Source: Nymphaea colorata
Lineage: Eukaryota > Streptophyta > Magnoliopsida > Nymphaeales > Nymphaeaceae
Length of the DNA stretch: 64,000 nt
Assembly (NCBI RefSeq): GCF_008831285.2
Contig: NC_045141.1
Coordinates: 15,362,106-15,426,105 of the forward strand
Direction of reading: 5' to 3'
Shown here: in pieces, positions 36,401 through 54,469 of the stretch
Layout: the number at the start of each line of letters is the position of its first letter
How positions within the stretch are numbered: the stretch's first letter is position 1
The notes under the pieces: model-generated
Database searches by the model: none
Seen by the model: the letters and a program-made list of their open reading frames with translations, nothing else
Told to the model about the DNA's origin: nothing
Translations under genes and position numbers: made by a program

Positions 36401-39400
36401 GGCTAGGCTAAGATGGGCAAAGTTCATTAACAAATTTAGAAATATTTGTTAAAGGGTTATTGAAATAAAGAAAAAAAATTGTAAAAAATAAAATGCTAAT
36501 AGTTATTAATCGATAACACAGGTGGTGAACGGGTGATAAGAACAAGGGGGTGTAAATACTGTCATGATGACCATGAATCAAGCTCTAAAGCTTTTTATAT
36601 CCCTGTTTTGTTAAGGCTTACTGGTTTGGAATCACCTAAGGTTACACTACTCGATGGTCTTGTAAAAAATATATTAATTACTATTTAATAATAATGGAGT
36701 ATAAAACATATAAACAAAAACCTGAATTGATGTACATTCTAATTTTTCTAAAGCATTCGACTTGGTCTGTTCCAAATCTATTTTCAGTTTTTAACAGCAC
36801 TAGCTCAGATTGCCTGGCTTTTTGTCAGGCAAAGATGGCTGCATTAATGGCTAATTTTATTATAATTTATGTGTTTAGCAAGAAATACATGTCATGCGTA
36901 TTGCCAATTGAGCTCGCTCGACTTTTTCTTTTGAAAAAAAAAAAAAAAACATGGTCATACCTTCTTTTGGCTATCCAAATGCTGGGAGATGAATTGTTCA
37001 AACTCGTCTCATGTACTACTTGATTATATAAAAAGCTGTATAAGTGCAGCTTGAGGTCGTGACCATTACTTAGCAATCACAAAATTGCATATATGTGCAC
37101 AATTTAGCCTTTGAGTTTTTTGTAAGGACTATTGGCACAAATGTAGAAACAATCTGAATAACACATAAACTAACTTCATAAGTATATGCAGTAATGAACA
37201 TTAGTAAGACAACGCATGTTGGGCTTCACACACACACACACACATAGCTAATGAGCCCTAATCGAGCTAAGGTTGAATCGATTAACATGTAAATGATAGA
37301 CTCAGTACTCCTAACAAGTTAGCTATTTAGGTCATTAACTTGCAGAACTAAATTGAGATAAGTGTTATATGAACTGAACCTATTTAAGCGACGAGCTACT
37401 TTGTTCAATTATCAGCGCCAGTTACTCAAATATATATCGGCCACCTAACCCGAATTCAGCCTCCATCTTTGGAGTTGGGATTCATTACAAGTTTTGCTTA
37501 TGTTAACGTTATTACATTTCAATAATAAGTTGCTAAAAATTTTGGGTGGATCTAATAGGAGCAATTACTTGGTGAGAATCAACCATGACTTCCCAATGTC
37601 AAACATATATAGGATTCTTCGGCATTTGAAAGATCAGTGATTGAAAATGTCATGATCTTGTCATATGAAAAATTTACTTAAAAATATAAGTGGATTACTA
37701 TTAAATCAATTGTGCGCCACATCTATATAGTTAAATTTGATCGTAAAAGCATGCCTCAAGGACATAATATTTCAGAGACCCAACTGCTGGGACTGACTAT
37801 AGCAAAATCTGTTTCTGGAAAGGCAGTCCAATGCTACAACCAGGTTCAATATCAAAATACCAAATGCCAAAAAAGGGGAAAAGGTTCCTAAAGCCTTAGT
37901 TGTTAGAGTGAAATTTCCATTCTCTTCAATGGATGACAACATTGCATCCCGTCTCCTGTACTCTATATGTGAATTTTTCGAAGTCCTTTTATATTTGTTA
38001 GAGGAGATCCACCCACATAGCTGGGGGGGTATACTTAAGATCTTCAATTTGAAGATGGTCTCGCATTCACTACCTGATGCGACTCTGTTGACGTAAATAT
38101 GGGTCCGCCGAATTGAAGAGATTTAGAGCTTGCAGTTGCATATTTTGAGGAAACAGAGAAAAGACCTTTCTGTGTTCGATTATTGATAACTTGTACTCAC
38201 ATCGACTTCAAACAGATAGTGGAGCTCTGCAATTTGAGAGAGGATACCAAGAAGAAGGTTCACTCCATCATCGATAGGTTTGCTGATCGTGGTCTCCGCT
38301 CACTGGCAGTCGCAAGACAGGTTGGCATCTCTGTCAAAAACGCCTCATCCTTTTTCTCCATTTGACAATTGAATTTGAAGCTGGATACTTAATTGTCTAC
38401 TGGTGTTCGATTCTATTTTGTGTGCCTCCAAAGAAAACATCCTTATAAAGGATCTCTGTCCACTGTACAGTCTTGGGCTTGCACATGTGTGTGAGAAAAG
38501 TTTGGTTTTTTCTTTTCACACTAAGCGATTCATATATCAAAAGAAGCTAAGCTGTGGGAAAAGTATGAGCCGAAAGAATGGCAATCGTACGTTTCTCAAT
38601 CTGCTTTATTTTGAAAGCAAAGTTGCGTCTCACTTGGGTGGTCGGATTCGTCTTTCTCCCGAAAAGGAAATGTGTTGAGACTTTCTCATTCACCTGAAAA
38701 GGGAACGCGTTGGGTCTCAGTGCGGAAAAGTGAGTTTTTCTTCTCAGCCTTGGTTAACAGAACAAGCAGTAGAATGTAAGAAGACAGATGAACTTCACCT
38801 TTTGTATACAGGAGTTAGTTAACAAACAGTAAGAATGTGAAAAAACAGGTGAACTTCACCTCTTGTACAGTGGAGAAACAGTTCTTGTAAAATTGTGAAG
38901 TTCTCCTGTATGTCATGTGGGCATGTGCAGGTGGTGCCTGAGAAGACGAAAGAAAGCGCAGGAGGTCCATGGCAGTTCGTTGGTTTGTTGCCTCTGTTTG
39001 ACCCGCCTCGACACGACAGCGCCGAGACCATCCGGCGGGCTCTCAACCTGGGCGTCAACGTCAAGATGATCACCGGCGATCAGCTTGCCATCGCCAAGGA
39101 GACTGGGAGAAGGCTGGGCATGGGCACCAATATGTACCCTTCCTCCACTCTGCTGGGCCAGAGTAAGGACCAGTCAATTGCGGCTCTCCCTGTCGATGAA
39201 TTGATTGAGAAGGCCGATGGCTTCGCTGGCGTCTTCCCAGGTGAGCTACTAGAGCTACCTCAGCGACTAGGAACCCTCAGAAATCCTGTTCTTGTTCCAT
39301 CTTTGGCTTGTAACTGATCGGAACTCCACTTTGCTTGTTTCTGATTGGATCGAGAAAAACAGAGCACAAGTACGAGATCGTGAGGAAACTACAGGAGAGG

Positions 39401-41980
39401 AAGCACATCTGTGGCATGACTGGAGATGGTGTCAACGATGCTCCTGCACTCAAGAAGGCTGACATTGGCATCGCCGTCGCAGACGCCACCGATGCAGCCA
39501 GGGGTGCATCAGATATCGTACTCACTGAACCTGGTTTGAGCGTCATTGTTAGTGCTGTCTTGACGAGCAGGGCCATCTTCCAGAGGATGAAGAATTACAC
39601 TGTAAGAAACTCTCTCTCGGTCTCCTCTACCTCTGTCTGTGATAGGTACTTAGCAAACTCACACTAAGAAGGACAACTGTGTTTTCTTTTCTTTCAGATA
39701 TACGCCGTGTCCATCACGATCCGTATAGTTGTAAGTATTATATAGTTTACATGTCTGGTTTTTGTTCTTCTTTTGTGTGTTGTGAGCTGCCCACTTTGAT
39801 GCTTAACTTGCTTTTTCCTCTTTCACTGATCATGGTTGACAAATGGCAGCTCGGTTTCATGCTCATTGCTCTTATTTGGAAGTTTGACTTCTCCCCTTTC
39901 ATGGTTTTGATCATCGCCATTCTCAACGATGGTAATCTCTCTTTCTTTCACTCCCTTTCATATATGTGTGCGCATGCAATATGCTTAACTTGTTAGTCGA
40001 ATGAGCACTACAGGGACGATCATGACGATCTCAAAGGACAGAGTGAAGCCATCGCCCCTGCCGGACAGTTGGAAGTTGAAGGAGATCTTTGCCACCGGTA
40101 TTATACTCGGAAGCTACCTCGCCATGATGACGGTCATCTTCTTCTGGGGTGCTCATGAGACTGACTTCTTCTCCGTAAGTAGTAAACAGCAGGCTAACAC
40201 AGTCAAATTCTACCAGTATAAAGTACTGAACAATTCTAGGAGGCTATGAACATGAAACTTGAAAACTCGGAAAAAAAAGAGGCACTTTCATCAACACTTA
40301 AAACTAACTACAAAAGCCAAGAAACTATTTGGCGGTATGATCTTACCTGAGTATGTTTTGGCAGAATACATTTGGTGTCAGATCGATTAGAGACAGCAAT
40401 TACGAATTGACAGCCGCTCTTTACCTCCAAGTAAGTATAGTGAGCCAGGCCCTCATCTTCGTGACACGTTCAAGGAGCTGGTCCTTCATCGAGCGCCCTG
40501 GCCTCTTGTTGGTCGGCGCCTTCTTCATTGCCCAGCTGGTGAGTTCACTCTTTTCCTTAGAGATTCTTGCTTTGGATGGTACACGTAGATCCTATGTGCT
40601 CAGAAGCCATAAATCATTCGTCTGATAGAGAACACAATCTATTCACGCATGATATAAGGCGGCCCCTAAGTGCATGCTCCAGATTGTCAAATAAATCGAC
40701 GGCCAGGAAGATTGAACTCATCTAATTAGCAAATTATCTGCTTTCTTTAAAAAGACTCACCAAATGGAATCAGCTCATGTTTGCAACGTGATTTTGACTT
40801 CTTTTCCCAGATTGCAACGTTCATTGCTGTCTATGCTAACTGGGGCTTCGCACGAATCAAAGGAATGGGATGGGGATGGGCAGGAGTGATCTGGCTCTAC
40901 AGTGTTATCTTCTACATTCCCCTTGACATCCTCAAGTTTGCAGTCCGCTATGGTTTGAGTGGGAAAGCCTGGGATTCCTTGCTCGAAAACAAGGTAAGTG
41001 AATGTATTATAAGTTGGTAAGGAAGGTAGAATAAAAAACGATGCAATGGTGATATGAAGCCATTTTGTTGCTTCGTGTTATCCTGATAATGCTTGGTGGT
41101 CGACAGAAGGATGAAAAGCAACAGCAGAACGAGATACATAGCCTTTGTTGCTTGACGCTCTTACTTCTTCTGATTTCCGTAATTGAGATTTACTGTTAAT
41201 ATGTTAACATGGTTCTGGTTCTGCTGCAGACGGCCTTCACAACGAAGAGGGATTACGGGAAAGGAGAGAGGGAGGCGCAGTGGGCTCTTGCACAGCGCAC
41301 CCTCCATGGGCTTCAAAACCCCGAGGTTTCTGACCTTTTGAACGAGAAGAACAGCTACAGGGAACTGTCAGAGATTGCAGAGCAGGCAAAGAGGCGTGCC
41401 GAGGTCGCCAGGTAAGAGAATTCTTGGAAAAAAGGAGCCTTGTTGGCATGTCAAAATCATTCTTGAGATCGAACCTAGTATACATAATTGTGTAATTTTT
41501 TTGCAGTTACATGCAGAAATGAAAATTTTACGTTCTTTTAAAAAATTCTTACCATGTGTTTGTAATGAACATGATTAAAAACATGGAGATGCACTGCCTC
41601 AATCGGTTTTAGATGTAATTGAGATGTAATAAAACTTCAAAAATCTTAGGCTTTTGTTCTTGCAATCTTATCAATGGTAACTAGTAGTGAAAGAGACTAG
41701 TCTAAGGATCAACTTTTGGGTTTCAAACAGTCTAGAGTTCATGTATATAACATTCGGAAGAAAACACAAAAAGTTGATTTCTAGCAAATGAAATGAAATT
41801 GGATGTGATCCTTTGTCAAACTTCCCAGAATTTGCTTCGATTGTGGAAACTGATTCAGATGATCTTCGTGCTTTGTACTGCAGGTTACGAGAGCTTCACA
41901 CACTTAAGGGACATGTAGAGTCTGTTGTCAAGTTGAAGGGCTTGGATATAGACACCATGCAACAACACTACACTGTTTAA
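31627..41980 (+). CDS. PMA: plasma-membrane H+-ATPase (P3A-type proton pump)
   Basis: Exons: 31627-31701, 32104-32223, 32332-32430, 33267-33404, 33495-33809, 33930-34256, 35473-35592, 35805-35927, 38216-38320, 38931-39240, 39363-39601, 39698-39730, 39850-39931, 40014-40174, 40365-40538, 40811-40993, 41230-41411, 41884-41980; 960 aa, typical length. It pumps H+ out of the cell using ATP and powers secondary transport. Seen: actuator TGES (193-196), phosphorylation motif CSDKTGT (Asp340), nucleotide-binding KGAPEQ (434-439), hinge TGDGVNDAP (597-605), and Asp695 in AILND, equivalent to the proton-binding Asp684 of AHA2. The C-terminal regulatory domain is complete and ends HYTV, the 14-3-3 site whose penultimate Thr959 is phosphorylated in the family. 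Large introns: intron 6 (1.2 kb) and intron 8 (2.3 kb). Exons 5, 6 and 10 are markedly GC-rich against AT-rich introns. The subfamily (AHA1-11 counterpart) was not decided. Confidence 0.97.
33429..33460. repeat. (GA)n microsatellite in H+-ATPase intron 4
   Basis: About 16 GA units, ending 34 bp before the exon 5 acceptor. Length variation here could crowd the acceptor region. Confidence 0.9.
41628..41633 (+). terminator. possible intronic poly(A) signal in the last H+-ATPase intron
   Basis: AATAAA within 'gatgtaataaaact' in intron 17. Reading through the exon 17 donor gives Arg then TAA at once, so polyadenylation here would produce a pump ending ...RRAEVAR, without the last 32 residues. Confidence 0.3.
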
Positions 41981-43596
41981 GAGAGTACTGCTACTACTGA
42001 GAGTAAGGAAATGGCGGTATCTGCTGGGAGGCCTGAGAGGAATCTAACAGGTATATAGGTTCTGTTTTGCAGTGTCTAAATGATGTGGTAGGTGGAGAGA
42101 AATAAGTAAAGGCATGGATTGGTGTCTACGGGTGTGCCTTGGGCGAAACAGGCAAATGTGAGTGGGGGTGTTCTTCTGCTCTTGAGTACTTTTAGTTGCT
42201 ATCTTCTACCGAATGGCCATATCTTGTTTCTTTCTCAGTTGTATAGAAGAATGATGGCTTGATATAGTTTCCTTTCTGCTTTTGCTGTTAAATTTTGATG
42301 ACCTTCTATAAAAGGTTCAACTGGCAATAGTGTTGCAGGTAGTCTATTTTGAGATTGTGTTAATTGGTTTTCTAATGTACGGGATCTGACTTTAATGAGA
42401 CCTCTCTAATGCATTTTATTGTGTGAAATTCATTAGCAACCCTAATGGCAAACCGCAGCAAGAAAGCAGGGTTTCCGAACCCTGAAATTTGACCAGGCGC
42501 GAGGATGCATTTTTCTAGCAAGCAGGATCCTCTATTAGCGAAAGCCATTCCCAAGAAGTCATTCTCTAATGAATCCTTGCTTTTTTAAAATGACTTAAAA
42601 CAGTAAAAAGGTATAGTTCACTGGAGAACATCCTCTGCACTCGATATATTTTTTTCTGACACCTTGTCCATTTATTATGATACTGACGGGGCTACCCTTG
42701 TCTTCACTTCACCTTCCCCCATCGGATTTGCTTCCTGCTTTACATGATTCTTTACCAAGTTTCAACTTTCATATGCAGCTTCCCTTGTGCATTTCACTTA
42801 GTGATGGTAATTACAAAGAATTTTTCAGATGTTCAAATTATATTACACAAGTCCGTTATTTCAATTGGTTAAAACTCTCTAATACTGACTGAGTCTCCCT
42901 CTAAATAGATCAAACCTTCTCAAATTTCATCTACTTCAAGCTCAACCTCATGAGTTCTCCATTGGAAAGTAAAAATTCTGTAATCCTGCCTAAATGTGAA
43001 TGGCTGATCTTATATTTTGAAAAAAATGTGATCATAGTAACTCTTACAGAATTTATATGTATATGGGATACAAGACATTGGTACAACTCAAAAAAGCTCT
43101 CTAAGCCATAAAGCTACCTTATTAATTTGTTTCTTTTCAAGACAAGCAATGAGAATACTTGTTATAGTGCAAACGTTTGCGCAAAGATACATGACGGAGA
43201 TCATGAGAAGTGAAAGCTTTGAAGAATAATAAATTAGAATAGAATGCGACTTCTGAAGCTATAAGTGAAACAGGAATGGATCAGATGCGACACGACCAAT
43301 TGCAAATAATAGAACGCAGAACTGCATTTTGGGAACATATATTAACCAGTTCACGGAACATGGTTGTCAACTATTTTAAGATCATTAGTCAGGCATCATT
43401 TTTTGAGGCATACTCCCTGCAAGTTAACCCTTGAGCTTCATGGATGCCGTTACACTTTTAGGAATCACTCTCTTGACTGATTCAGTGGCTCAAGGTTCAC
43501 TATAAGTTCAGGTACAGCCTAGGTGACACTGCAGAATGGCAGCCAAAGGTTCATTAACACTTGCTTGTAATCACCACAGAAGTGCCCAATTCTCAC
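41981..43596. other. convergent spacer between the H+-ATPase and MCM5 3' ends
   Basis: Contains both 3' UTRs. No extra coding frame was recognised. AT-rich without obvious repeats. Confidence 0.6.
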
Positions 43597-49818
<6,222 letters not shown>

Positions 49819-50006
49819 TTTGAGCAGCCAACTTCTTCCTCCTCTTCTCTGACCACACGCCCAACAAACGATCAGCGACGACGACGAAGAAGAAGAAGAA
49901 AAGAGGAAAAAAACCCAAGAAATGCAGAGACTCTTTCGTTGTAGTAGATTTCCTTTTTTTCTTCTCTGCCCATTATTTTATTGTCGATATGGACGAAAGG
50001 AGGCGA

Positions 50007-50018
50007 TTTGGCGGGAAA
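50007..50018 (+). promoter_or_regulatory. E2F site 1 of the MCM5 promoter
   Basis: TTTGGCGGGAAA, a perfect E2F consensus on the plus strand, 189 bp upstream of the MCM5 ATG. E2F-DP factors drive plant MCM genes at G1/S (established). Confidence 0.8.
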
Positions 50019-50021
50019 CGT

Positions 50022-50033
50022 TTTGGCGGGAAA
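50022..50033 (+). promoter_or_regulatory. E2F site 2 of the MCM5 promoter
   Basis: A second, identical TTTGGCGGGAAA, 15 bp from the first, in the same orientation. Confidence 0.8.
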
Positions 50034-50241
50034 TCCATTCGGATCGGATCCAGGCAGCCTTGATCCAGTTAGGCTTCTTAAATGTTATTTTACAGATCGG
50101 ATCTCAAATCCACGAATCTTAAAAACCTGGGTTTTAAAAACCTTTGCTTGATATCATCGAAAGCTCTCTCAGTCCCTCTCTCCCCGACCGGAGCGAGCTC
50201 GAATGGACGACAGCCATGGCACGCGGCGTGACGATGGTGAG

Positions 50242-50276
<35 letters not shown>
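50242..50276. repeat. (CT)n microsatellite
   Basis: About 17 CT units, roughly 430 bp upstream of the MCM5 start codon. Confidence 0.9.
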
Positions 50277-50279
<3 letters not shown>

Positions 50280-50340
50280 CAGAACGGTCTATCTGAAACC
50301 GTCAACGAAGGTCTCAGAGAAACAATGTTGATGTGAAACC

Positions 50341-50470
50341 CTCGTTGAGGGCTTCAAAGAAACCGAAACCCTAATTTTTTATGAGGGTTTCTCTTTGAAG
50401 CCCTCAACGAGAGAACCCCTCGTTGAGGGCTTCAGAGAGACCCTCGTTCATGAGGGTTTCACTGAAGCCC
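50341..50470. repeat. two adjacent hairpin-forming inverted repeats
   Basis: Hairpin 1: the arm 50341-50364 (CTCGTTGAGGGCTTC...) pairs with 50386-50411, complementary except for a 2-nt bulge; the loop itself has GAAACCCT/GAGGGTTTC pairing. Hairpin 2: 50419-50442 repeats the first arm nearly exactly and pairs partly with 50452-50470. The same GAGGGCTTCA word thus appears in three orientations or places. Confidence 0.85.
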
Positions 50471-51414
50471 AGAGAGATGGGATTCAGAGAGACCCAGAGA
50501 AGATGGGCTGAAAAAATCATAATCCTCTTTTTAATCTTCGTGCAGCTTACTGACTGGAGTGGAAGTATGACGAAACCCAGTAACTGGTGAAGAGGAAAGA
50601 AGAAAGGGAGGAGGAGGAAGAGGAAAGAAGCGCGGGGTTTCCCGCGAGAATTTCCCCCCGCGGTGATACGCGCGAGAGATCGGGGGTTTAAATCCATGGA
50701 TCTCATCCAGCCTTGGATCTCTACCAAACACGCCCTAATGGATTATTCGCAGAAGCGGTTTCTCCATCTAAAGCCATTTAGGCAGTTACTGGTGCATGAT
50801 ATTTTTTTGTGCACTAATATGCTTAATGCTCCTGTTAATAGAAAAAGCAAACTCTTCGAGAAAAAATTAAAAGACCAAAAAAGATATTTCTTTTTAAACA
50901 ATTTTCAACTAACTTTTTTTTTTTTTGGGTGTATAGATCTTGCGAGCGGTGCATGCAACTCACTCTCATCCTTTCACCCTCTCTGCTTTGTGTCTCTTCA
51001 GTTTCTTCCGTTTTCATCGCTTTTTCTACTTTAGTGGCAACATGTACCCAATTTCTTAACCATTTTGTTGGCTCCCTCTCATATATAAACAATTAGATCT
51101 TTTAATCTTTTTTTTATGTTTTGGGAACCTTGAAAACTTGATGATAGAGGGAAATGTTATTGAGTGTTCTCATTTAATATGGTGACAGCCATACAAAGTA
51201 TACTTGGGAGCAGAGTCTCACCCATGAGCAATAGTTTATGACAAATATTCAATAAATTGTGATCAATTCTCGTCATCATCTTCTTGGATCCATCTTGGGA
51301 GGGTTAAAACTACAGTGTGCTGTGAGAACTTAGTTATCTAGAATATTGCATTCATCGCAGTGTTATCCACCTTTGGAAACGATGATCAGTATTAGGCTTT
51401 AACTTGTTAATTTC

Positions 51415-51450
51415 ACTCTTGATTTATCTTGTTCTCCTTACTTCTTTATA
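51415..51450. repeat. 36-bp source copy of the later tandem repeat
   Basis: Starts ACTCTTGATTTATCTTG and is identical over 36 bp to parts of the 74-bp tandem units at 51749-51784 and 51823-51858. Confidence 0.85.
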
Positions 51451-51710
51451 CTACTAGAGAAAGCCAAGGAATCAAATATTTTAATCTTACATGAACAATA
51501 TCAATGGATTTGCTAAAATGAAGAGGAAACCACAAAATGAAGACGTGACCGTTGGACACTTTGACTTAGGTGAGGTTATTACTACATTTTAGTTTGGATT
51601 AGTGTGACTTAGATTAAATATATAGTTATCGTGTACATGTTTTTCTTCTTTGGGAATTTGTTATATCACAAACATATTATGTGATACGGCTGATTTTTGT
51701 TAGGGATGGA

Positions 51711-51890
51711 GTCAGACATAGTTCAACTCAAAAGCCTGGTCTAGTTCAACTCTTGATTTATCTTGTTCTCCTTACTTCTTTATAGTCAGGCATAGTTCAA
51801 CTCAAAAGCCTGGTCTAGTTCAACTCTTGATTTATCTTGTTCTCCTTACTTCTTTATAGTCAGGCATAGTTCAACTCAAAAGCCTGGTCT
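51711..51890. repeat. 74-bp tandem repeat, about 2.4 copies
   Basis: Units start at 51711, 51785 and 51859 with GTCAG(A/G)CATAGTTCAAC. Copies 1 and 2 are almost identical; copy 3 stops after 32 bp. Confidence 0.9.
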
Positions 51891-52816
51891 AAAGTATTCA
51901 AATTTGGAGAGGATTCAATAATGTTTGACAAGATTTTCTGAAGCTGGAGCTATATATGTCCACTAATCTCGAAATCAAAGATTTTCACAGTATTTGGACA
52001 AGAATACAGAACATGGCATACCCAATCCAAAATTGTAATTGGATCCTATCTTTATTGAATCTAATTAATCAGATTGGATCAAGATCTACAACCAGAAAAT
52101 AAATTGATTGGCATACCCAATGCTAATGCTAGTTATGGAAGCTCAAATGCTTCTGTGTTGTCTTTGTCTGTATTTACTTTTGTGAAGTTGGATGAAGGTC
52201 GTTAGAACCAACTAAACTTGAGTATGGATTGAAGTTAGTTGGAGGTGGTTTGGCTTATGGTTCAAACGAGTCTAGTGGACATGTAGAAGAGATGGCCACT
52301 ATTGCAAACATGGTAAAAATGAGTTGAGACCTGATGTGTTTGCTGTTATATTGATGGCAACGTACCGTCATGCAAATGAGTAGTCTAAGAAATCTCAGGA
52401 GGAAGACGAACCCAAGGAAGACTGGTCGTGGTGTTCGAGTGAGATGAGACTGTCATTCTTCTCCATTACATTACCTTCACTGGACGAGTGAACTTGTAAA
52501 TGAGTGAACTTGTAAACATGTAAAACATCATACAAATATTGCAAACTAAATATTGAAAGCCTTTTTATGCAAATAAAATATTGAAAAATGAGGTCAAAAA
52601 TATTAAAATATTGAAATATTAAAATTTTTAAGCATGTTTTTGAAAATTTTAGTAAGATATTGGTCGATTTTGAAATTTTTATAAATTGAGTGTAAGTGCA
52701 ACCGACCATTGCCCAAAACCCTCTGTCTTCTTCCCTTTTTTTCCCCTTCTCGGCTGAGGCTGCCATATGGCTATCACCGGAGTGGCTCTGGCCACCAGCC
52801 CGACAACAAGAACACG
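51891..52816. other. gene-free spacer
   Basis: AT-rich DNA. A stretch around 52160-52350 looks vaguely coding-like (VGGGLAYGSNESSGHVEEMA) but is closed by stops and matches no family I recognise. Confidence 0.4.
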
Positions 52817-52825
52817 ACACCAGTT

Positions 52826-53194
52826 AGTTAGAGGTGAACAACAAGTCCAGCTTGAGTTCGTGAGTCAATCCGTTCAAATAATCAAGTTGAGTTCGAGCTC
52901 AACACGTAACTGCCAAGTCAAGCTCGAGCCTTAATCGAGTTTGTTGAACCTTAATCAAGTCGATGTATTCAAAAGAATTTGTGTCGAGCCTTAAACAAGT
53001 CTAGCTCGAGCTTAACATGTAACAATGAGTATCAATTCTATCAAACTAGTTTGTGGAGTGTTAATCGAGTCAAGCTCGAGCTCAACACGTAATTATAGGG
53101 TCGAGCTTGAGCTGCCTCAAGCTTGAGTTTTCATTAATCAAACTGAGTTCGAGCTAATTGAACTCAAGCTCAACTCGGCTCGTGTTCACCCTTA
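52826..53194. mobile_element. short non-autonomous inverted-repeat element (MITE-like)
   Basis: The ends are imperfect inverted repeats: left TAGAGGTGAACAACAAG from about 52828, right (reverse complement) TAAGGGTGAACACGAGCC. The flanks share ACACCAGTT (52817-52825 and 53195-53203), a candidate 9-bp target duplication. The interior repeats CAAGCTCGAGCTCAACACG-like words several times and codes for nothing. Nine-base duplications suggest a Mutator-type family, but the exact left end is uncertain by about 3 bp. Confidence 0.6.
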
Positions 53195-53203
53195 ACACCA
53201 GTT

Positions 53204-54240
53204 GAACCCATGTTGATTTTTTACCCAATTTTTTTTATTTTTTGATATTTTATTTTATTTATTTATTCCCAATTTCTCCTTGTTCTGTTTTGGTTTATCA
53301 TTCATAGAGTGGAGACGACCCTTTATCTCTTGCATATTGAAAAGATGAGATGGTTGACTTTACCAAGTGATGATAAGTTTTTTCCATTGGCAAGAAAGAA
53401 GAGGGAAATGATAAAAATGAAGAAGAAAAGAAAAGGAACAGTGAATGAAAAGGAGGAAGAGGAGAGGAAGCACAGAAGATAAAGAATGGTAAATGAGGAA
53501 AAGAAGGGAGAAAATGAAGAGGAAGAAGGAGAAGAAGAAGATACAAATGCTTTTGCGTCAGACCAACAGCTAAAAGAGAGAGAGAGAGATACATGCACAA
53601 CACCTACGGCAAGAGAGAGCCAGAGATTGTGAAAAAAGCTTTGGAGCTGGAGAAGTTGTGTCCTCCATATTTTTCTGTCTTAATGTTTGGGGGCATTACT
53701 CATTTTTTAGGACATAATATTCTTAGAACAGTTCGTAACCCAAACCAAACGCCCTCTAAAGGGCAACAGACATGCAATGTGGAAGTGACGATCACTTCTC
53801 TAGCGGCAAAATGGCAGTCAGCAACGAGCAGAAGAGAGAGGTTTTGAGAATCCAAGTCTAGTTACTAATTAGATTTGGATCTTTTATCAAACCCAATCGA
53901 TTGGATTGAGTAAAAAAAAGGTTTCTTATTTATTTTTTTGAAAAAAAAGACTACAAGTGCCTCTTTCATGGGGTCTTCAATGTTGCCATCGAAGGAAGAC
54001 CTTCTTTCCCGTAAAATTTTCTTCATCTCGCAGTCACTCGGTCGTTCCTCTTTCTCCCTCTCCGACTTTTATTGCTTGGTTGGTCTCTGTTTCTTGTAGG
54101 ATGTGGTGCCCTTTAACGCCTCGTTGGAGGTGTTGGGTTGCTCTTAGTACCGTTGAATTTTTTGTGCACCATCACTTTCTCCCTTTTATGTATATTTCTC
54201 AACGGCTAAACATATAATGTTTATAAGTAACAAAAAATTT
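53204..54240. other. gene-free spacer
   Basis: Purine-rich (GAA/GAG) tract at 53385-53590 gives false open frames on both strands. No family match. Confidence 0.5.
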
Positions 54241-54246
54241 ATGACA

Positions 54247-54466
54247 TGTTGAGATAACAAAGAGATGCATGAGATAAAGTTAAACATAATAATAAGATGT
54301 TGAGATAACAAAGAGATGCATGACATAAAAAGTTAAACATAATAATATTTATGAAATAATAAAATATTTATGAGATAATAAAATAATGAATGAATATATG
54401 AGATAATAAAGTATTTATGAGATAATAAAATAATGAATGAATATATGAGATAATCTTTATGAGATA
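54247..54466. repeat. two successive tandem repeats (51 bp and 47 bp)
   Basis: First a 51-bp unit (GTTGAGATAACAAAGAGATG, at 54248 and 54299), then a 47-bp unit (TATTTATGAGATAATAAAAT, at 54365 and 54412). Both share the word GAGATAA, so they probably arose from one simple motif. Confidence 0.85.
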
Positions 54467-54469
54467 ATG

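Larger units (their letters stand above)
50034..51410. other. spacer upstream of MCM5
   Basis: Holds the rest of the MCM5 promoter, the CT microsatellite and the hairpin cluster below. A short frame from 50203 (MDDSHGTRRDDG) ends in a GT-like donor but has no acceptor partner I could find. The telo-box AAACCCTAA occurs at 50366-50374, inside the hairpin loop. Confidence 0.5.

Noticed and set aside
50203-50236. Short ATG-led frame followed by a GT donor, upstream of MCM5
   Set aside because: Only 11 codons, next to a microsatellite, with no acceptor or downstream exon that gives a sensible product.
53298-53603. Ser/Leu/Phe-rich minus-strand open frames
   Set aside because: Produced by a GAA/GAG purine tract; not protein-like.
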